Shown: positions 8,225-19,600 of the stretch, one piece after another
Numbering within the stretch: the stretch's first letter is position 1
Layout of the letters: the number at the start of each line of letters is the position of its first letter
DNA from: Flavobacterium marginilacus
GTDB taxonomy: Bacteria; Bacteroidota; Bacteroidia; Flavobacteriales; Flavobacteriaceae
Assembly: GCF_026870155.1 (NCBI RefSeq)
Contig: NZ_CP113975.1
Coordinates: 3,224,001 to 3,288,000 of the forward strand
Direction: 5' to 3'
Length of the DNA: 64,000 nt
The notes under the pieces: model-generated
What the model was told of the DNA's origin: nothing
Seen by the model: the letters and a program-made list of their open reading frames with translations, nothing else
The model's database searches: none
Program-made: the position numbers and the translations under genes

Positions 8225-11200
8225 TTAAAATTTAACATTTACACCAAAGGTTGTAAAACGCGGCGTAGGATAACGGCCATTGTCTACACCCGTTATCAGA
8301 GCATTTTGATTTAACGATCCTACTTCTGGATCATAACCAGAATATTTAGTAAATGTGATTATATTCTGCATATTTGTATATAATTTGATTCCTGCAACTC
8401 CAATTTTTGAAACAAAAGAGCTTGGCAGATTATATCCTATCGAAATATTTTTGATTCGTACAAAAGACCCGTCTTCTACAAAACGATTACTAAAACGGAA
8501 GTTCGAAGCTGATGAAGCTGATGAAGCAGCAATACGAGGCATGTAAGGATCACCTCCTACGATTTGCACATTACGGTAATCATTTGGTCCAGTTGGGTCA
8601 ATTAATTCTAACTGTGCATAACCCAAAGCTTTTGAGAATAAATTCGTGTTCTCACGAGGATTTTCTAGAAAACGTCTTTGGTAATTTACCACATCATTTC
8701 CATAAGATCCATCTAGAAATATATTTATATCAAACCCTTTGTATGTAAAAGTGTTACCAATACCAAAAGTGAATTGCGGTAATGGATTACCAATGTACTG
8801 AAGATCTTTATCATCAATAACTCCGTCTTTATTACTGTCTTCAAAGATATAGTCACCAATCCATGCACCATTTTCACTAATTTTCATGTCTTTTGGCAAA
8901 GCAGTCGGCACTACGTTTCCTGCTGCGTCTTTATAATAAAAATCAGTTGCTTTTTCAAAACGGCCAATTACTTTGTAACCATAAAACTGGCTGATAGGAT
9001 TACCTACTGCTGTACGGGTTACTACAGTAACATCCGATCCCTGCTGAATTTTCTCATCATAATGTCCAGAATCACTGTTTAATGACAATACTTTATTTTT
9101 GTTCATTGAAAAAACAAAATTAGAAGTCCATTTGAATTCATCTCTCTGAAAATTAATTGTATTCAAAGCGATTTCAATTCCTTTATTTTCAAGAGATCCA
9201 ATATTGTACCAAGGCGGAGAAGTTGATCCTTGACCTGATGTTCCAACATAAGCCGGCAATGCCAATTGGTTTAATAAGTCATCTGTCTTTTTGTAATAAA
9301 CATCTGCGACAAGCTCAATTCTGTTATCAAACAAACCTAAATCTATACCAATATTACTTGAATAAGTTGTTTCCCATTTCAAATCTTTATTAGCTGTATT
9401 TGAGGCCAGTAATCCTGTTCCCCAGTTAGCTGTAGCACTTGATCTATAAGTAGAAGTATAGGCGTAGTTCGGTACATTTTGATTACCAACTGCTCCCCAT
9501 CCTAGTCTTAATTTCAAATTACTGATAGTCTTATTATCTTTTAAGAAATTTTCATTAGAAACCTTCCAGGCAAAAGCGGCTGAAGGGAACCAGCCCCAGC
9601 GATTGCCTTCTGCAAACTTGGATGAACCGTCACGGCGCATAGTTGCAGTTAATAAATATTTATCATCAAACGAATAAAAAGCTCTGCCAAAATAAGAATT
9701 TAAAGAACTGCCATTACTATTATTTGATACTATAGCAGTTTTAGGATCTCCCATAGACAGATCCGTTGACGTATTTGTCAAATAACCAGAAATAGATCCA
9801 TATAAATTTTCCCAATACGACTCTTGCGCTTCCTGCCCTAACATTGCATTTATCGTGTGCTTTCCAAATGTACGGTTGTAGTTTAAAACATTATTCCAGC
9901 TCCAAAATTTACTAAAACCTTTGGTACGTGAACCCGTACGTGTTTCATTTTTAATCTGTCCAAAAGTATAGGAAGGATTAAAAGTATAATCATTTGTAAA
10001 ACCGTAATTCAAAGAATATTGTGTTTTAAAAGTCAATCCTTTTGTAAAAGTAATTTCTCCAAAAGTACTTGCTCTAATTCCAACATTTTCATTGTGATTA
10101 TCATTAATGTTAGCCAAACCAATTGGATTGTTTTGTACAAATTGATCGGTATCCGGACCATCAAAAGAGCCATCTGCATTACGGACAGCCACATTTGGAG
10201 TCTGTTTAAGTGCTGTAAGAATCAAAGACTGATCAGAAACGGTAGTTGTTTGTTTTGAATTATTTAATGCAAAATTCAAACCTACTTTAAAATAATCCTT
10301 TACTTGTGAATCCAGATTACTGCTCAAGTTAAAACGGTCAAATCCAGATCCAACTGCTATACCATCCTGATTCAGATACCCTATTCCCATGTAATAAGTA
10401 CTTTTTTCTGAACCGCCAGAAGCTGATAAGTTATAACTTTGAACCAAAGCCTTTGTAAATAATTCATCTTGCCAGTCTGTACCTTCGCCCAATAAATCGG
10501 TACGAATAAAGTAAGGATCTCTCTCTACAATACCTAAATCAGAACGTGTATTTTTATGCTCTCCGTATTCTTTAAGGTTAAGGACATCTAAATGTTTTGG
10601 AATTTCCTGCCATCCTATATAACTGTCTAATGATAGTGCCAATTCACCTTTTTTTCCTCTTTTAGTAGTCACCATAATAACACCGCCCGAAGCTCTAGAA
10701 CCATATATAGCGGTAGCAGAAGCATCTTTCAAAATATCAATAGAAACGATATCCGAAGGATTTATAGATGATATAGGATTAAAATTTGTATTACTGCTTT
10801 GTCCATCAATAATAACCCCGTCAATAACATAAATTGGCTCGTTTGATGCATTAATAGAACTTATACCGCGAATGCGGATTGAAGAAGCTGCACCAGGTGC
10901 CCCGCTGTTTTGTGATACCTGAACCCCGGCAGCGCGTCCCTGCAGCACCTGTTCAATCGATGTAGTAACCGTTTGTGCAATAGATTTACTTGAAACTGAA
11001 GAAACAGAACCTGTTAAGTCACCTCTTTTCATAGTTCCATACCCTACTACTACGACTTCTTTCAGGTCGTTTGCATTTTCCTGCAGGACAACATCAATTT
11101 TAGTTCTGTCACTCACTGCAATTTCTTTGGTTTTGAAGCCTACAAAGCTGAAAACCAAAACTCCGTTAGCTGGAACTCCTTTTAAAGAATAGCCGCCGTC

Positions 11201-11395
11201 AAAATCGGTAACTGCACTATTCTTAGTTCCCTTTACAATAATATTTACTCCAGGAATTGGTCCGCTGCTGTCAGAAACTGTTCCTGTAACAGTTGTTTGA
11301 GCATTTACCGCAACAGAAAATACTAACATCAGGAACAGGTATCCCAAGTTTTTAAAGTATTTTGATTTGCTTTTGGTAAGTAAAAAGTTAGTCAT
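8225..11395 (-). CDS. SusC/RagA-family TonB-dependent glycan transporter (xylan locus 1)
   Basis: The protein has 1056 residues. A signal peptide (ends AVNAQ) leads into a carboxypeptidase-D-like domain (TTVTGTVSDSSGPIPGVNI, DFDGGYSLKGVP), the TonB-box and plug region (VVVGYGTMKRGDLTGSVSSV; the DASATAIYGSRASGGVIMVTTKRG signature), and a long beta-barrel ending in FTTFGVNVKF with a terminal Phe. It imports oligosaccharides across the outer membrane using TonB energy. It is the first gene of an operon with susD, a binding protein and GH10. Its N-terminal 40 residues closely resemble those of the SusC at 16690-19785, so the two look like paralogues. Its promoter carries a CAATCGGTTG-type operator. 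Confidence 0.96.
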   Translation of the reverse strand: MTNFLLTKSKSKYFKNLGYLFLMLVFSVAVNAQTTVTGTVSDSSGPIPGVNIIVKGTKNSAVTDFDGGYSLKGVPANGVLVFSFVGFKTKEIAVSDRTKIDVVLQENANDLKEVVVVGYGTMKRGDLTGSVSSVSSKSIAQTVTTSIEQVLQGRAAGVQVSQNSGAPGAASSIRIRGISSINASNEPIYVIDGVIIDGQSSNTNFNPISSINPSDIVSIDILKDASATAIYGSRASGGVIMVTTKRGKKGELALSLDSYIGWQEIPKHLDVLNLKEYGEHKNTRSDLGIVERDPYFIRTDLLGEGTDWQDELFTKALVQSYNLSASGGSEKSTYYMGIGYLNQDGIAVGSGFDRFNLSSNLDSQVKDYFKVGLNFALNNSKQTTTVSDQSLILTALKQTPNVAVRNADGSFDGPDTDQFVQNNPIGLANINDNHNENVGIRASTFGEITFTKGLTFKTQYSLNYGFTNDYTFNPSYTFGQIKNETRTGSRTKGFSKFWSWNNVLNYNRTFGKHTINAMLGQEAQESYWENLYGSISGYLTNTSTDLSMGDPKTAIVSNNSNGSSLNSYFGRAFYSFDDKYLLTATMRRDGSSKFAEGNRWGWFPSAAFAWKVSNENFLKDNKTISNLKLRLGWGAVGNQNVPNYAYTSTYRSSATANWGTGLLASNTANKDLKWETTYSSNIGIDLGLFDNRIELVADVYYKKTDDLLNQLALPAYVGTSGQGSTSPPWYNIGSLENKGIEIALNTINFQRDEFKWTSNFVFSMNKNKVLSLNSDSGHYDEKIQQGSDVTVVTRTAVGNPISQFYGYKVIGRFEKATDFYYKDAAGNVVPTALPKDMKISENGAWIGDYIFEDSNKDGVIDDKDLQYIGNPLPQFTFGIGNTFTYKGFDINIFLDGSYGNDVVNYQRRFLENPRENTNLFSKALGYAQLELIDPTGPNDYRNVQIVGGDPYMPRIAASSASSASNFRFSNRFVEDGSFVRIKNISIGYNLPSSFVSKIGVAGIKLYTNMQNIITFTKYSGYDPEVGSLNQNALITGVDNGRYPTPRFTTFGVNVKF

Positions 11396-11500
11396 AAATA
11401 ATTGTTTTAATAAGTTAATAGAATTGGTTTAGTTGTTGTTTTTTGTTTACTGTATTATTATTAGTTAAAAAATCAAACCTATAATTAGACGTTCTTGAAA

Positions 11501-11539
11501 CAAATATATACATAAAAAACAATAATACGCAATCGGTTG
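11501..11539 (-). promoter_or_regulatory. Promoter of susC 1: TATATTTG box with operator at the -33 position
   Basis: On the minus strand TATATTTG (11501-11508) matches the Bacteroidota -7 consensus TAnnTTTG. The TTG expected near -33 is the end of the operator CAACCGATTG, 21 bases further upstream. The same arrangement is found in front of the second susC. The leader to the start codon is about 100 bases. Confidence 0.6.
11530..11539. promoter_or_regulatory. Candidate LacI-type operator CAATCGGTTG, proximal to susC 1
   Basis: The near-palindrome CAATCGGTTG lies 135 bases upstream of the susC start. Its CAA-nCG-nTTG form with central CG is typical of LacI/GalR-family operators. The same word occurs at 11780, 19884, 27940 and 30239 (reverse orientation), with a one-base variant at 20223. 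All six are intergenic and upstream of xylan or xylose genes. Confidence 0.65.
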
Positions 11540-11680
11540 TGTTTATTTTTTTTATAAATAACAAAAAAATAGAACGTAAATAAAACATTAAAACTATTTA
11601 TATTCGTAAAACTTTGCGTTTTTATCAATAAGTATCTATTGTAACACGAAAACGCTGTAGAAAACAAATCTTTTTAAATA

Positions 11681-11730
11681 AATACTTAAATAATACATAA
11701 AAAACAATTTTTACTTATTATTTAAGTATT
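11681..11730. repeat. Large AT-rich palindrome upstream of susC 1
   Basis: AATACTTAAATAAT at 11681-11694 and ATTATTTAAGTATT at 11717-11730 are a perfect 14-bp inverted repeat. Counting the inner bases, 21 of 25 positions pair. A single copy of the right half (ATTATTTAAGTAT) occurs at 19991-20003 upstream of susC 2. It could be a second regulator's site; AT-richness makes chance a real alternative. The remainder of the 11396-11873 gap holds the promoter, two operators and the GH115 terminator. Confidence 0.4.
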
Positions 11731-11779
11731 ATTTTTATTCAGCGGTAATAGTGCTATTTAGGAGTTAACAGCAAAAAAG

Positions 11780-11789
11780 CAATCGGTTG
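11780..11789. promoter_or_regulatory. Candidate operator CAATCGGTTG, distal copy upstream of susC 1
   Basis: This is an exact copy of the proximal word, 250 bases further upstream and only a few bases past the GH115 terminator. It has no -7 box of its own. A paired distal site also occurs in front of susC 2, which would suit a regulator that loops DNA. Confidence 0.5.
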
Positions 11790-11794
11790 TTTCT

Positions 11795-11836
11795 AAAACA
11801 AAACAGCTCCCTCCAAAAAAATTGAAGGGAGCTGTT
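11795..11836 (-). terminator. Intrinsic terminator of the GH115 gene
   Basis: On the minus strand ACAGCTCCCT pairs with AGGGAGCTGT and is followed by TTTTGTTTT. It lies about 40 bases after the GH115 stop. Confidence 0.88.
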
Positions 11837-11873
11837 ATTTGTCAATAAAATAAACTTATTTTTTAAAGAATTT

Positions 11874-14399
11874 TCAATCAATAATTTCACTTTCAGGAGG
11901 GCCTAGAAAAGATGGCAGTAATCCTCCGGTATCTATCAGAATCTTTTGCAGAACAATACCGGGTTCTAAAACACGAAAACGCAGTGTATGTTTTCCTTGT
12001 TTCTGAATAGAAAGTTTTACTGAAGACCGTATAATCTGTTCTGCCTGCCATTTTCCTAATTCACCGCGGTAATGACCATTGAAGTTTACAAGCTGTGGTT
12101 TTTCTCCATCAAAAGAGATCTCATAGCGCAATCCCTTATTACTGTTAAAATTTAAAGTAGGTGCCAAAAGCAGCTCAACACTAAACTCGCCGCTGGAGGC
12201 AAAGTCGATTTCATATTCTACAAAAACATTTTCAGTTTCGTTCGGATAGACATTTTGCGGAAAAGTGGTAATACCTGATTTTGTCTTTCCAAAATCCGGA
12301 ATCACTTCCCAATGAATTTTATCTGAATTATTTGCTTTGGAAAAATGTTCCGCTTCTATAGAAACATAACCGTTCCTTTCTTTGAAAGTTTTACTGGTAT
12401 GCGCATCTTTTTCAGAAATATAAGTAACGTCTGGCAATATATTTTTAGGCGAATCGTGCCAGCTTTTGTAGCCAATTCTCATTTGATCCATCATATGAGT
12501 CCACTTGCCTCCAGCAATTTTATTGTTATATTTATCCTGAAGAATAGAATCACGGGCAAAATAAGTTTTTACTTTATCAGCATAATCATTGGCCAAAATA
12601 TTTTTTCCATCCGCAAGTTTTCTGTTTTTTGCCTGTGCAAAATACATTTCATAAAGATTACTGCAGGCGTCTATCGGATAAAGCACCAGCTGAAAATAAG
12701 CGTCTTTATATTGTACAGGAATTTCATCATAAAGACGATAAGCATCTAATGCCAAATTTTTATAATCATTGACAACAGTTTCAAATTCATTATAATTATC
12801 AAGGCTAAAAGTTTTACTGTTCAGCATTTCAGGAGTAATACGTCGGTTATACCTTGGGTAAGTATTTAACAGATCTGCAATTTCTTTGGCCTGTTTTTTT
12901 CCAAACTGCTGTGCTGCCCAATTCTCTGTAAATTCAAAAAGATTCTTAGAATTGAACTGCTTTGGATTCCAAGCCATGTCCAGAAAGAAACTAATAGGAA
13001 ATTCCATTGGTTTAAGATCTCCTACATTTACAATCCAGACTTTATCAACGCCGTGTTCGTAACTAAGACTCATCTGCTCCCAAACTCTTTGTATAGGACT
13101 GATATTAATCCATTTTGAATTTCTTGGAGCGCCAACATAGTCAAAATGATAATATATTCCGTAACCTCCTTTGTGCATCGGTTTTACTGGATCTGGAAGC
13201 TTGCGTACATTTCCCCAATTATCATCACAGAAAAGCAGAATCACATCATCAGGAACTTTCATTCCCTGATCAAAATATTCCTGCACCTCTTTGTACAAGG
13301 CCCAAACCTGCGGTGTTTTTTCAGCTTTTTGTTTCGTAATCTTTTCTATTATCTGACGCTGATTTTTTACAATATTCTCCAGCAGACTAATATTGGTTCC
13401 TTCTGTCATTGCTTCATCTCCATCTCCGCGCATTCCAACAGTGACTAATTTTTCCCAATTCATACTGCGTTCGATTCCAGTCTTCCAAAATTCATCTAAA
13501 ACCGGCTTATTTTTGGAATAATCCCAAACATTCTGCAGCTTATTTTTTTGAATATATCGTTTCCAGTCCTGCTGTGCCAAAGCCATTGGTTCATGATGTG
13601 ATGTCCCCATTACAATTCCCATTTCATTCGCCAGCGGACCATTTTTAACATCATCATCATAAAAAGCATTTCCCCACATAGCCGGCCACATATAATTGGC
13701 CTTGAGACGAAGAAGCAGTTCAAAAACTTTTTCGTAAAACTGACTATTAAATCCTCCAAACGATGCTTTACTCCAGCCGCTTAAAGCTGGGGCCTCATCA
13801 TTCAGGAAAATACCTCTGTATTTCACAGCAGGTTCGCCATCAGTATACATTCCTTTTTTGAAATACAGGTTTTCTTTATGCTCTACCGGTACATCAGCCC
13901 AGTAATACCAAGGAGAAACGCCTATCTGACGAGATAATTCATAAATTCCATAAATGGTTCCCCGTTTGTCGCTTCCAGCGATTATAACAGCCTCCTCTAC
14001 TCCCTTGAAAGGATTTTTAATACTTTGAATGATAAATTTTTCATTCTTACCTTTCAGTTCTTTACCATCAATTTTCTTAAGTTTTATTAAATCATCAATT
14101 GCAGAATTGGTACCGATTGTTCCAATTATTATCAGCGGAGATGAAGTGCTTACTATCTGATTGAGAATTGCAGGCTTATCCCCTGTTACTTTTTCAAAAT
14201 CAGACTGAAGATTGTTCACTGCACGCAGAATGCCTTTATCTGTTCCATTATTTACAAACAATGAAAGCCGTAATGATTTTTCTTTAAGAACAACAGCATC
14301 GGCACTTTTTTCGGCCGTGATAAAAGGTTCTGCTGCTTTTAATGGACTAAAAATACAGACTGCAGCAAGTGTTACAATAAATTTCGACAAAGCTTTCAT
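11874..14399 (-). CDS. GH115 xylan alpha-1,2-glucuronidase
   Basis: The protein has 841 residues with a signal peptide (MKALSKFIVTLAAVCIFSPLKA), so it is exported, probably to the periplasm. GH115 landmarks appear in order: GTIYGIYELSRQIGVSPWYYWADVP; KYRGIFLNDEAPAL; LKANYMWPAMWGNAFYDDD; GTSHHEPM; FCDDNWGNVRKLP; and YHFDYVGAPRNSKWINISP. A C-terminal beta-sandwich domain (about 680-840) completes the usual family length. The enzyme removes (4-O-methyl)glucuronic acid side chains from xylan or xylo-oligosaccharides. It follows the second SusC/SusD pair but is separated from it by a terminator and a 332-base gap, so it probably has its own promoter. I see no CAATCGGTTG word in that gap. Confidence 0.93.
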   Translation of the reverse strand: MKALSKFIVTLAAVCIFSPLKAAEPFITAEKSADAVVLKEKSLRLSLFVNNGTDKGILRAVNNLQSDFEKVTGDKPAILNQIVSTSSPLIIIGTIGTNSAIDDLIKLKKIDGKELKGKNEKFIIQSIKNPFKGVEEAVIIAGSDKRGTIYGIYELSRQIGVSPWYYWADVPVEHKENLYFKKGMYTDGEPAVKYRGIFLNDEAPALSGWSKASFGGFNSQFYEKVFELLLRLKANYMWPAMWGNAFYDDDVKNGPLANEMGIVMGTSHHEPMALAQQDWKRYIQKNKLQNVWDYSKNKPVLDEFWKTGIERSMNWEKLVTVGMRGDGDEAMTEGTNISLLENIVKNQRQIIEKITKQKAEKTPQVWALYKEVQEYFDQGMKVPDDVILLFCDDNWGNVRKLPDPVKPMHKGGYGIYYHFDYVGAPRNSKWINISPIQRVWEQMSLSYEHGVDKVWIVNVGDLKPMEFPISFFLDMAWNPKQFNSKNLFEFTENWAAQQFGKKQAKEIADLLNTYPRYNRRITPEMLNSKTFSLDNYNEFETVVNDYKNLALDAYRLYDEIPVQYKDAYFQLVLYPIDACSNLYEMYFAQAKNRKLADGKNILANDYADKVKTYFARDSILQDKYNNKIAGGKWTHMMDQMRIGYKSWHDSPKNILPDVTYISEKDAHTSKTFKERNGYVSIEAEHFSKANNSDKIHWEVIPDFGKTKSGITTFPQNVYPNETENVFVEYEIDFASSGEFSVELLLAPTLNFNSNKGLRYEISFDGEKPQLVNFNGHYRGELGKWQAEQIIRSSVKLSIQKQGKHTLRFRVLEPGIVLQKILIDTGGLLPSFLGPPESEIID

Positions 14400-14731
14400 T
14401 ATATTTCTTTTAAAATTATATATAAAATTAACCCTTCGGATACAATTAGACTTAATGATTAAAACTCTTAATTTTTATGACTAATACTTATCCGTTTTCC
14501 TATTTCTGTAAAACAGCTAATATTACTTTTTTTTTTAGTAATTACAACTGACAGACAGTAAACTATATTTTGAATTTTAATTTAAAAAGCCGAGAGTGAA
14601 TCACCACTCCCGGCTGCCTAACTAAAACAAACTTAATAACTAACTAATTATGAAGGTATCCTGTAAAAACTACGCTTATAATTATTAACCAAAATGCATC
14701 ATTTAAAGTTGTTCTTCATTAGGTATAAAAC
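14400..14731. other. Gap between susD 2 and the GH115 gene
   Basis: It holds the susCD 2 terminator (14584-14614) and about 185 bases of AT-rich leader in which the GH115 promoter must lie. I see no convincing TAnnTTTG box and no open frame of note. Confidence 0.5.
14584..14614 (-). terminator. Intrinsic terminator of the susCD 2 operon
   Basis: On the minus strand GCCGGGAGTG pairs with CACTCTCGGC (one wobble pair) and is followed by TTTTT. It lies about 120 bases after the susD stop. Confidence 0.87.
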
Positions 14732-16678
14732 TTAATAACCAGGATTCTGATATGCTTTCTTTTCAGCATCTGTCATTTCCATTCCATCAAGCTGGCCAGT
14801 TGGAATTGGTCTTAAATAATGATATGGCTGGATAGTTCTTGTTACTGTTGCTGGAGTATGATTACCATAACTAGCTCCTCCAATTCGGTAGGTTCCTGCT
14901 AACTCATTCCATTTTTGAGTACGGACTAAATCATACCAGCGGTATCCTTCGCCAAAGTATTCACGTGAACGCTCAGCTAAAACATAGTTAATATCAATAA
15001 CAGCTGGAGTTGCTGCAGTAAGTGCTGCACTATTATCTGCAGCTTTTGCTACATTACCATTATTATCCCAGCGCCATTTACCAGCACGTGCACGGATAAC
15101 ATTAATTAGGTTTCTAGCTGTCATGGATCCTGTAGCACCTTTAACAGCAGCTTCAGCAGCTACAAAATAAAGTTCCGAAAATTTAGCAATTGGAAATGGT
15201 CTTGTACTTGCAGCATTAGGCTGTCCTAAAGTACCTGCATTGTCTGTACGGTATGGCCCTAATTTCCAGAATCCTGGATACACAATTCTGCTAATCCCTA
15301 ATGGTGAGATTACATAATCAGCTCTTCCTGGTAAAACTCCGGCACCAATACCACTGTCACCGCCTCCAGAAGGATATGCTATAGGAGTAGCAGGCTCAGC
15401 ATCTAAGAATGATAATACAGCATCTTTTGATGTTATAGGCAATGAATTTGCATTATACAATGTTGTAACATCTGTTAAACCAGTTCCTTTTAAATTCCAG
15501 TTCCCGCGATATACTGTTGTAAAAGTACCATCATAACGTGAATCATTTGTTTTATCAGCAAATGTGTTTGTAAAAACATCAATAGGAGGCGCCATACGGG
15601 TCCAAGGACGTCCCAAAGCCTGAGCTGCTTCACGCTGAACAGGAGATACTAAAGCGCCAGCTGCATTTTTACTTTTGATGGCTGTATAATTCCAAGTTGC
15701 CATCCATCCGGCAAAATTATCTGCACCGCCGCCATTAGCATAAGTAAGGCTGGATCCGTTATAATACTCATTAGCCTCTGTATGATCAGCATAAAGCAGC
15801 ATTTCTTTATTACGGTCGTTAGAACCCAAATTAACATCGTAGAAACTTGCCTGCAGAGCAAAATTACTTCCTGCATTATTAATACCGTCTAAAGCAACAT
15901 TATATGCTTCCTGGAAATACCATTGTGCATTATGACCGTCAGGGTCTGTTCTTGGAGTATCTGGATAGGTTGGAATATTATTTGGGTTTTGCAGCCACCA
16001 AGCATACGTCAAATAAGCTTTTGCCAAATATAAACGAGCCAATGTTTTGGTTGCAGTACCAGTCAGTCTAGGTGCATCAGGAAGCTCAGCTACCGCAGCT
16101 TTTAAATCAGGAAAAATCCCTTTAGTATAAACTTCAGCCACATTGTTACGTACTGAAAATCTTGTAGGTTTACTATTGAATTTTAATTCCCCTGCTCCCA
16201 AATCCAAAGGCACTCCTCCAAAAGTCTGAACTAACAAGAAATAATCAAATCCTCTGAAAAATTTAGATTCAGCAACCAAACTTGGGGCAACACCAACCGC
16301 TGCTCCATTTTCAATAATTCCATTAGCTGTATTAATATCCGAAAATGAATTATTCCACAACACATCCGAACGGCTAGAACTTGGAGTAATTGATCCAACA
16401 CCTGATAAATCATGGTCTTTAAAGTTACCATCTGCACTTTGTGCATAGGTAGACTCATCTGTTCCGGTTTCTAATGAATTATAAAAATATGCATTTCCGT
16501 ACAGCCATCGCAAACGGGCATAATGAGATGTTAACCCCTGAACTACACCCTGCTCTGTTTTAAAGTAGCCAGGCTCATAAAAATCATGCGGTTTTTCCTC
16601 CAATAGGTCAGAACAACCCGCTAAGCTAAACAAAGCTACTGATCCTACAATTATATTTTTAAATATATATCGTTTCAT
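14732..16678 (-). CDS. SusD/RagB-family lipoprotein (xylan locus 2)
   Basis: The protein has 648 residues with a lipoprotein signal ending SLAGC, then SDLLEEKPHDFYEPGYFKTE. Helical repeats include AESKFFRGFDYFLLVQTFGGVPLDLG, and the C-terminal block includes NVIRARAGKWRWDNNG and LAERSREYFGEGYRWYDLVRTQKW. It is about 100 residues longer than the SusD of locus 1. Some of the extra length is Gly/Ser-rich loops in the middle (for example GGGDSGIGAG), which may widen the binding face for a more branched ligand. It pairs with the SusC 11 bases upstream. Decorated glucuronoxylan is a reasonable guess because GH115 follows. Confidence 0.94.
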   Translation of the reverse strand: MKRYIFKNIIVGSVALFSLAGCSDLLEEKPHDFYEPGYFKTEQGVVQGLTSHYARLRWLYGNAYFYNSLETGTDESTYAQSADGNFKDHDLSGVGSITPSSSRSDVLWNNSFSDINTANGIIENGAAVGVAPSLVAESKFFRGFDYFLLVQTFGGVPLDLGAGELKFNSKPTRFSVRNNVAEVYTKGIFPDLKAAVAELPDAPRLTGTATKTLARLYLAKAYLTYAWWLQNPNNIPTYPDTPRTDPDGHNAQWYFQEAYNVALDGINNAGSNFALQASFYDVNLGSNDRNKEMLLYADHTEANEYYNGSSLTYANGGGADNFAGWMATWNYTAIKSKNAAGALVSPVQREAAQALGRPWTRMAPPIDVFTNTFADKTNDSRYDGTFTTVYRGNWNLKGTGLTDVTTLYNANSLPITSKDAVLSFLDAEPATPIAYPSGGGDSGIGAGVLPGRADYVISPLGISRIVYPGFWKLGPYRTDNAGTLGQPNAASTRPFPIAKFSELYFVAAEAAVKGATGSMTARNLINVIRARAGKWRWDNNGNVAKAADNSAALTAATPAVIDINYVLAERSREYFGEGYRWYDLVRTQKWNELAGTYRIGGASYGNHTPATVTRTIQPYHYLRPIPTGQLDGMEMTDAEKKAYQNPGY

Positions 16679-16689
16679 ATTATTTTTTA

Positions 16690-19600
16690 TTAAAATGTTA
16701 AGTTAAGCCCCATTAAAAAGTTACGAGTTGATGGTGTATTGGTACCAATAACTAAAATTCTGCTAGGGTAAGAGTTTACCGCCTGGTTTTGGTCACCAAC
16801 AGAATTTGTTTCGGGATCCATACCAGACATATCATGGTAAGGAGAAAAGAAAACAAATGGATTCTGAACAGATGCATATACTCTTAATTTATCAATACCA
16901 ACTGTTTTCATGAAATCCTGCTGTAACGTATAACCAAGAGTTATCGACCTGATTTTTAAATAAGACGCATCAAAATATCCCATTGTTGACATATATTTTG
17001 GATTATCACCACTTCTAACACCGTTTGGATTAGGGAAATCTGCACCTGTATTTGTTGGTGTCCAATAATCTACATCCACATTACTGCTTCGTCCATTAAG
17101 CAAGTTCAGATAACTCGCACTTCCATAAAGTGTACTTACTAAAATTCCGCCGCTTTTAAATGCTCCAACAGCGCTAAAATCAAAACCTTTATATGTTAAG
17201 TTAGTATTGAAACCACCTTGAAAATCAGGATCGGTATCAATGATTTGTCTATCTGTAGCATCAATTCTGCGTGTAGGAGAACCATCAGGATTGAAACCTC
17301 CCGTATATTTTACTTTAATAGACCCTACAACAGTTCCTGCTTGATTAACACCTGTTGGTCCTGCTTCATATTTATCCATAAAAGCGTCGCCCTCCTGCCA
17401 AAGACCAATTTTTTCATAATCATAAATAGAAGCTATATTATGCCCTACAAACCATAAGTTGCCTTCATCTCTGTCTTTTCCAGAAGCAAGAGAAGTAATT
17501 TGATTTTTATTGGCATACAAGTTTAAACCAACTGTCCATGTTAAACCATTTGGGTTATCCAATATTACCCCATTTAATGAAATCTCATACCCTTTATTCT
17601 CTGTAGCACCAACATTTGCTGTATAACCGCTAACACCAGATGTTGTTGGCAGTGCTACTCTTTGTAATAAATTTTCCGTTTGTGTATTATAATATTCTAC
17701 TGTACCTGTTAAACGGCTGTTGAAAAATCCAAAATCTAAACCATAATTCATAGTCTTAGAATACTCCCAACCTAAAGCAGGGTTAGGCAATTCAGTAACA
17801 TAAACTCCTGTAGAATTGGTAGTTCCAAAATTATAAGGTCTTGTACTCAAAGTTCCTAAAGTAGCGTATGGATCAACTGACTGATTTGAAGTTTCACCAT
17901 AACCTGCACGCAATTTTAACGAACTAAGCCAAGAAATATTTTTCATAAAAGATTCATTTGAAATAGTCCAGCCTGCAGAAACCGCTGGATAAGTAACCCA
18001 TTTGTGACCTTCTGCTAATCTTGAAGAACCATCAGAACGCAATGTCCCAGAAATAAAATAACGATTATCATAAGAATACATTAACCTTGCCATGTAAGAA
18101 CGTAATCCCCATTTTGTATAATCCTGTTCAGAAGGTGTTATAGTGATCGGTTCCTCACTTTGCCCCATATTATAAAATTGAAATGCATCAGAAGTAATTC
18201 CGTTTCTTGCAATTCTCGAATTATTTCCTGTATAACTTTCATTAGAATATAGTCCAACAAAATTAATAGTATGTTTTTGGGCAAAAGTCTTATCATAAGT
18301 AATTAAATTCTCAAGCAGCCATTGTGTTGACATGAAATTACTAATTGAAGCATTAGATAAAGTAGCTGCATTTACATCAAAAACACCCTGCCCTTCATAA
18401 TATCCATTATTGGTTGCACGGAAATTTAATCCAGAATTCAATCTGTATTTCAATCCGTCTACGCCTGGAATTTTTAGTTCTGCAAAAACATTATTATAAG
18501 AACTAAATGCTCTGTTTAGATTAATATATTTATCACCTAAAGCATTAATAGATTCTCTTGTATAAACCCATTTATCATCTATTAATCCTATATTTACTGT
18601 TCTTTTCAATTTGCCATTAGCATCATACGGATTAACTAAAGGAGACAAACCTAAAGCAGTTCCAGGTCCAATATTGTCACCATTAGTAACTGCATAGTTA
18701 TTATTAGTTGTAAATCCTATGCGAAATGCAGTTCCAATTTCCTGATCTAATGATGCTCTAAGACTAAAACGCTCATAAGACTGTCCAGGCAAAACAGATT
18801 CTTCTTTATAATATCCTAAACCGCCTGTATAAGAACCGCCTTCACTTCCTCCTGCAACGCTAACATCATGACTTATTATTTGCCCAGAATCATACAATAG
18901 ACCCTGCCAGTCAGTGTTAGTTCCTCTTACTTCATCTCTACCATCTGAGTATAATTTAGTAACATCACGAAGTGCAGCAAACTTATTGCCATTCATCATA
19001 TCGTATTCACCAAACACATTCTTTATACCGCCAAATCCATTATAAGTAAATTTAGCTTTTTGACCTTTTCGTCCTTTATTTGTTGTAATCAGCACAACTC
19101 CATTAGCACCGCGAGAACCATAAATAGCAGTCGCTGAAGCATCCTTCAAAATATCAAGAGATTTTATATCAACTGGGTTGATATCACCAATTGACCCTGC
19201 AAATGGAACGCCGTCAAGTACAATCAAAGGATCATTACTAGCTGTTAACGATCTAGTACCGCGAATACGGATCTGCATTGAAGCACCTGGTTTGGTAGAG
19301 GTTTGAGTTAATTCAACACCAGGAAGTCTTGCCTGCAGTGCCTGAGTTACATTTCCTGATGCAAACTCCCCCAATTCTTTTCCTGCAATTGTAGAAACAG
19401 ATCCCGTAACTGCCTCCTTACGAACGGCACCGTATCCAATTACTACAATTTCTTTCAGCATATTGGATTCTTCTTCAAGAGTAACATTTATAGTAGTACG
19501 TCCGCTTACTATTACTTCTTTTGTTTTATATCCTAAAAAACTAAAAACAAGTACTCCATTTGAAGGAACATCTTTAATCGAATATTTACCGTCAAAATCA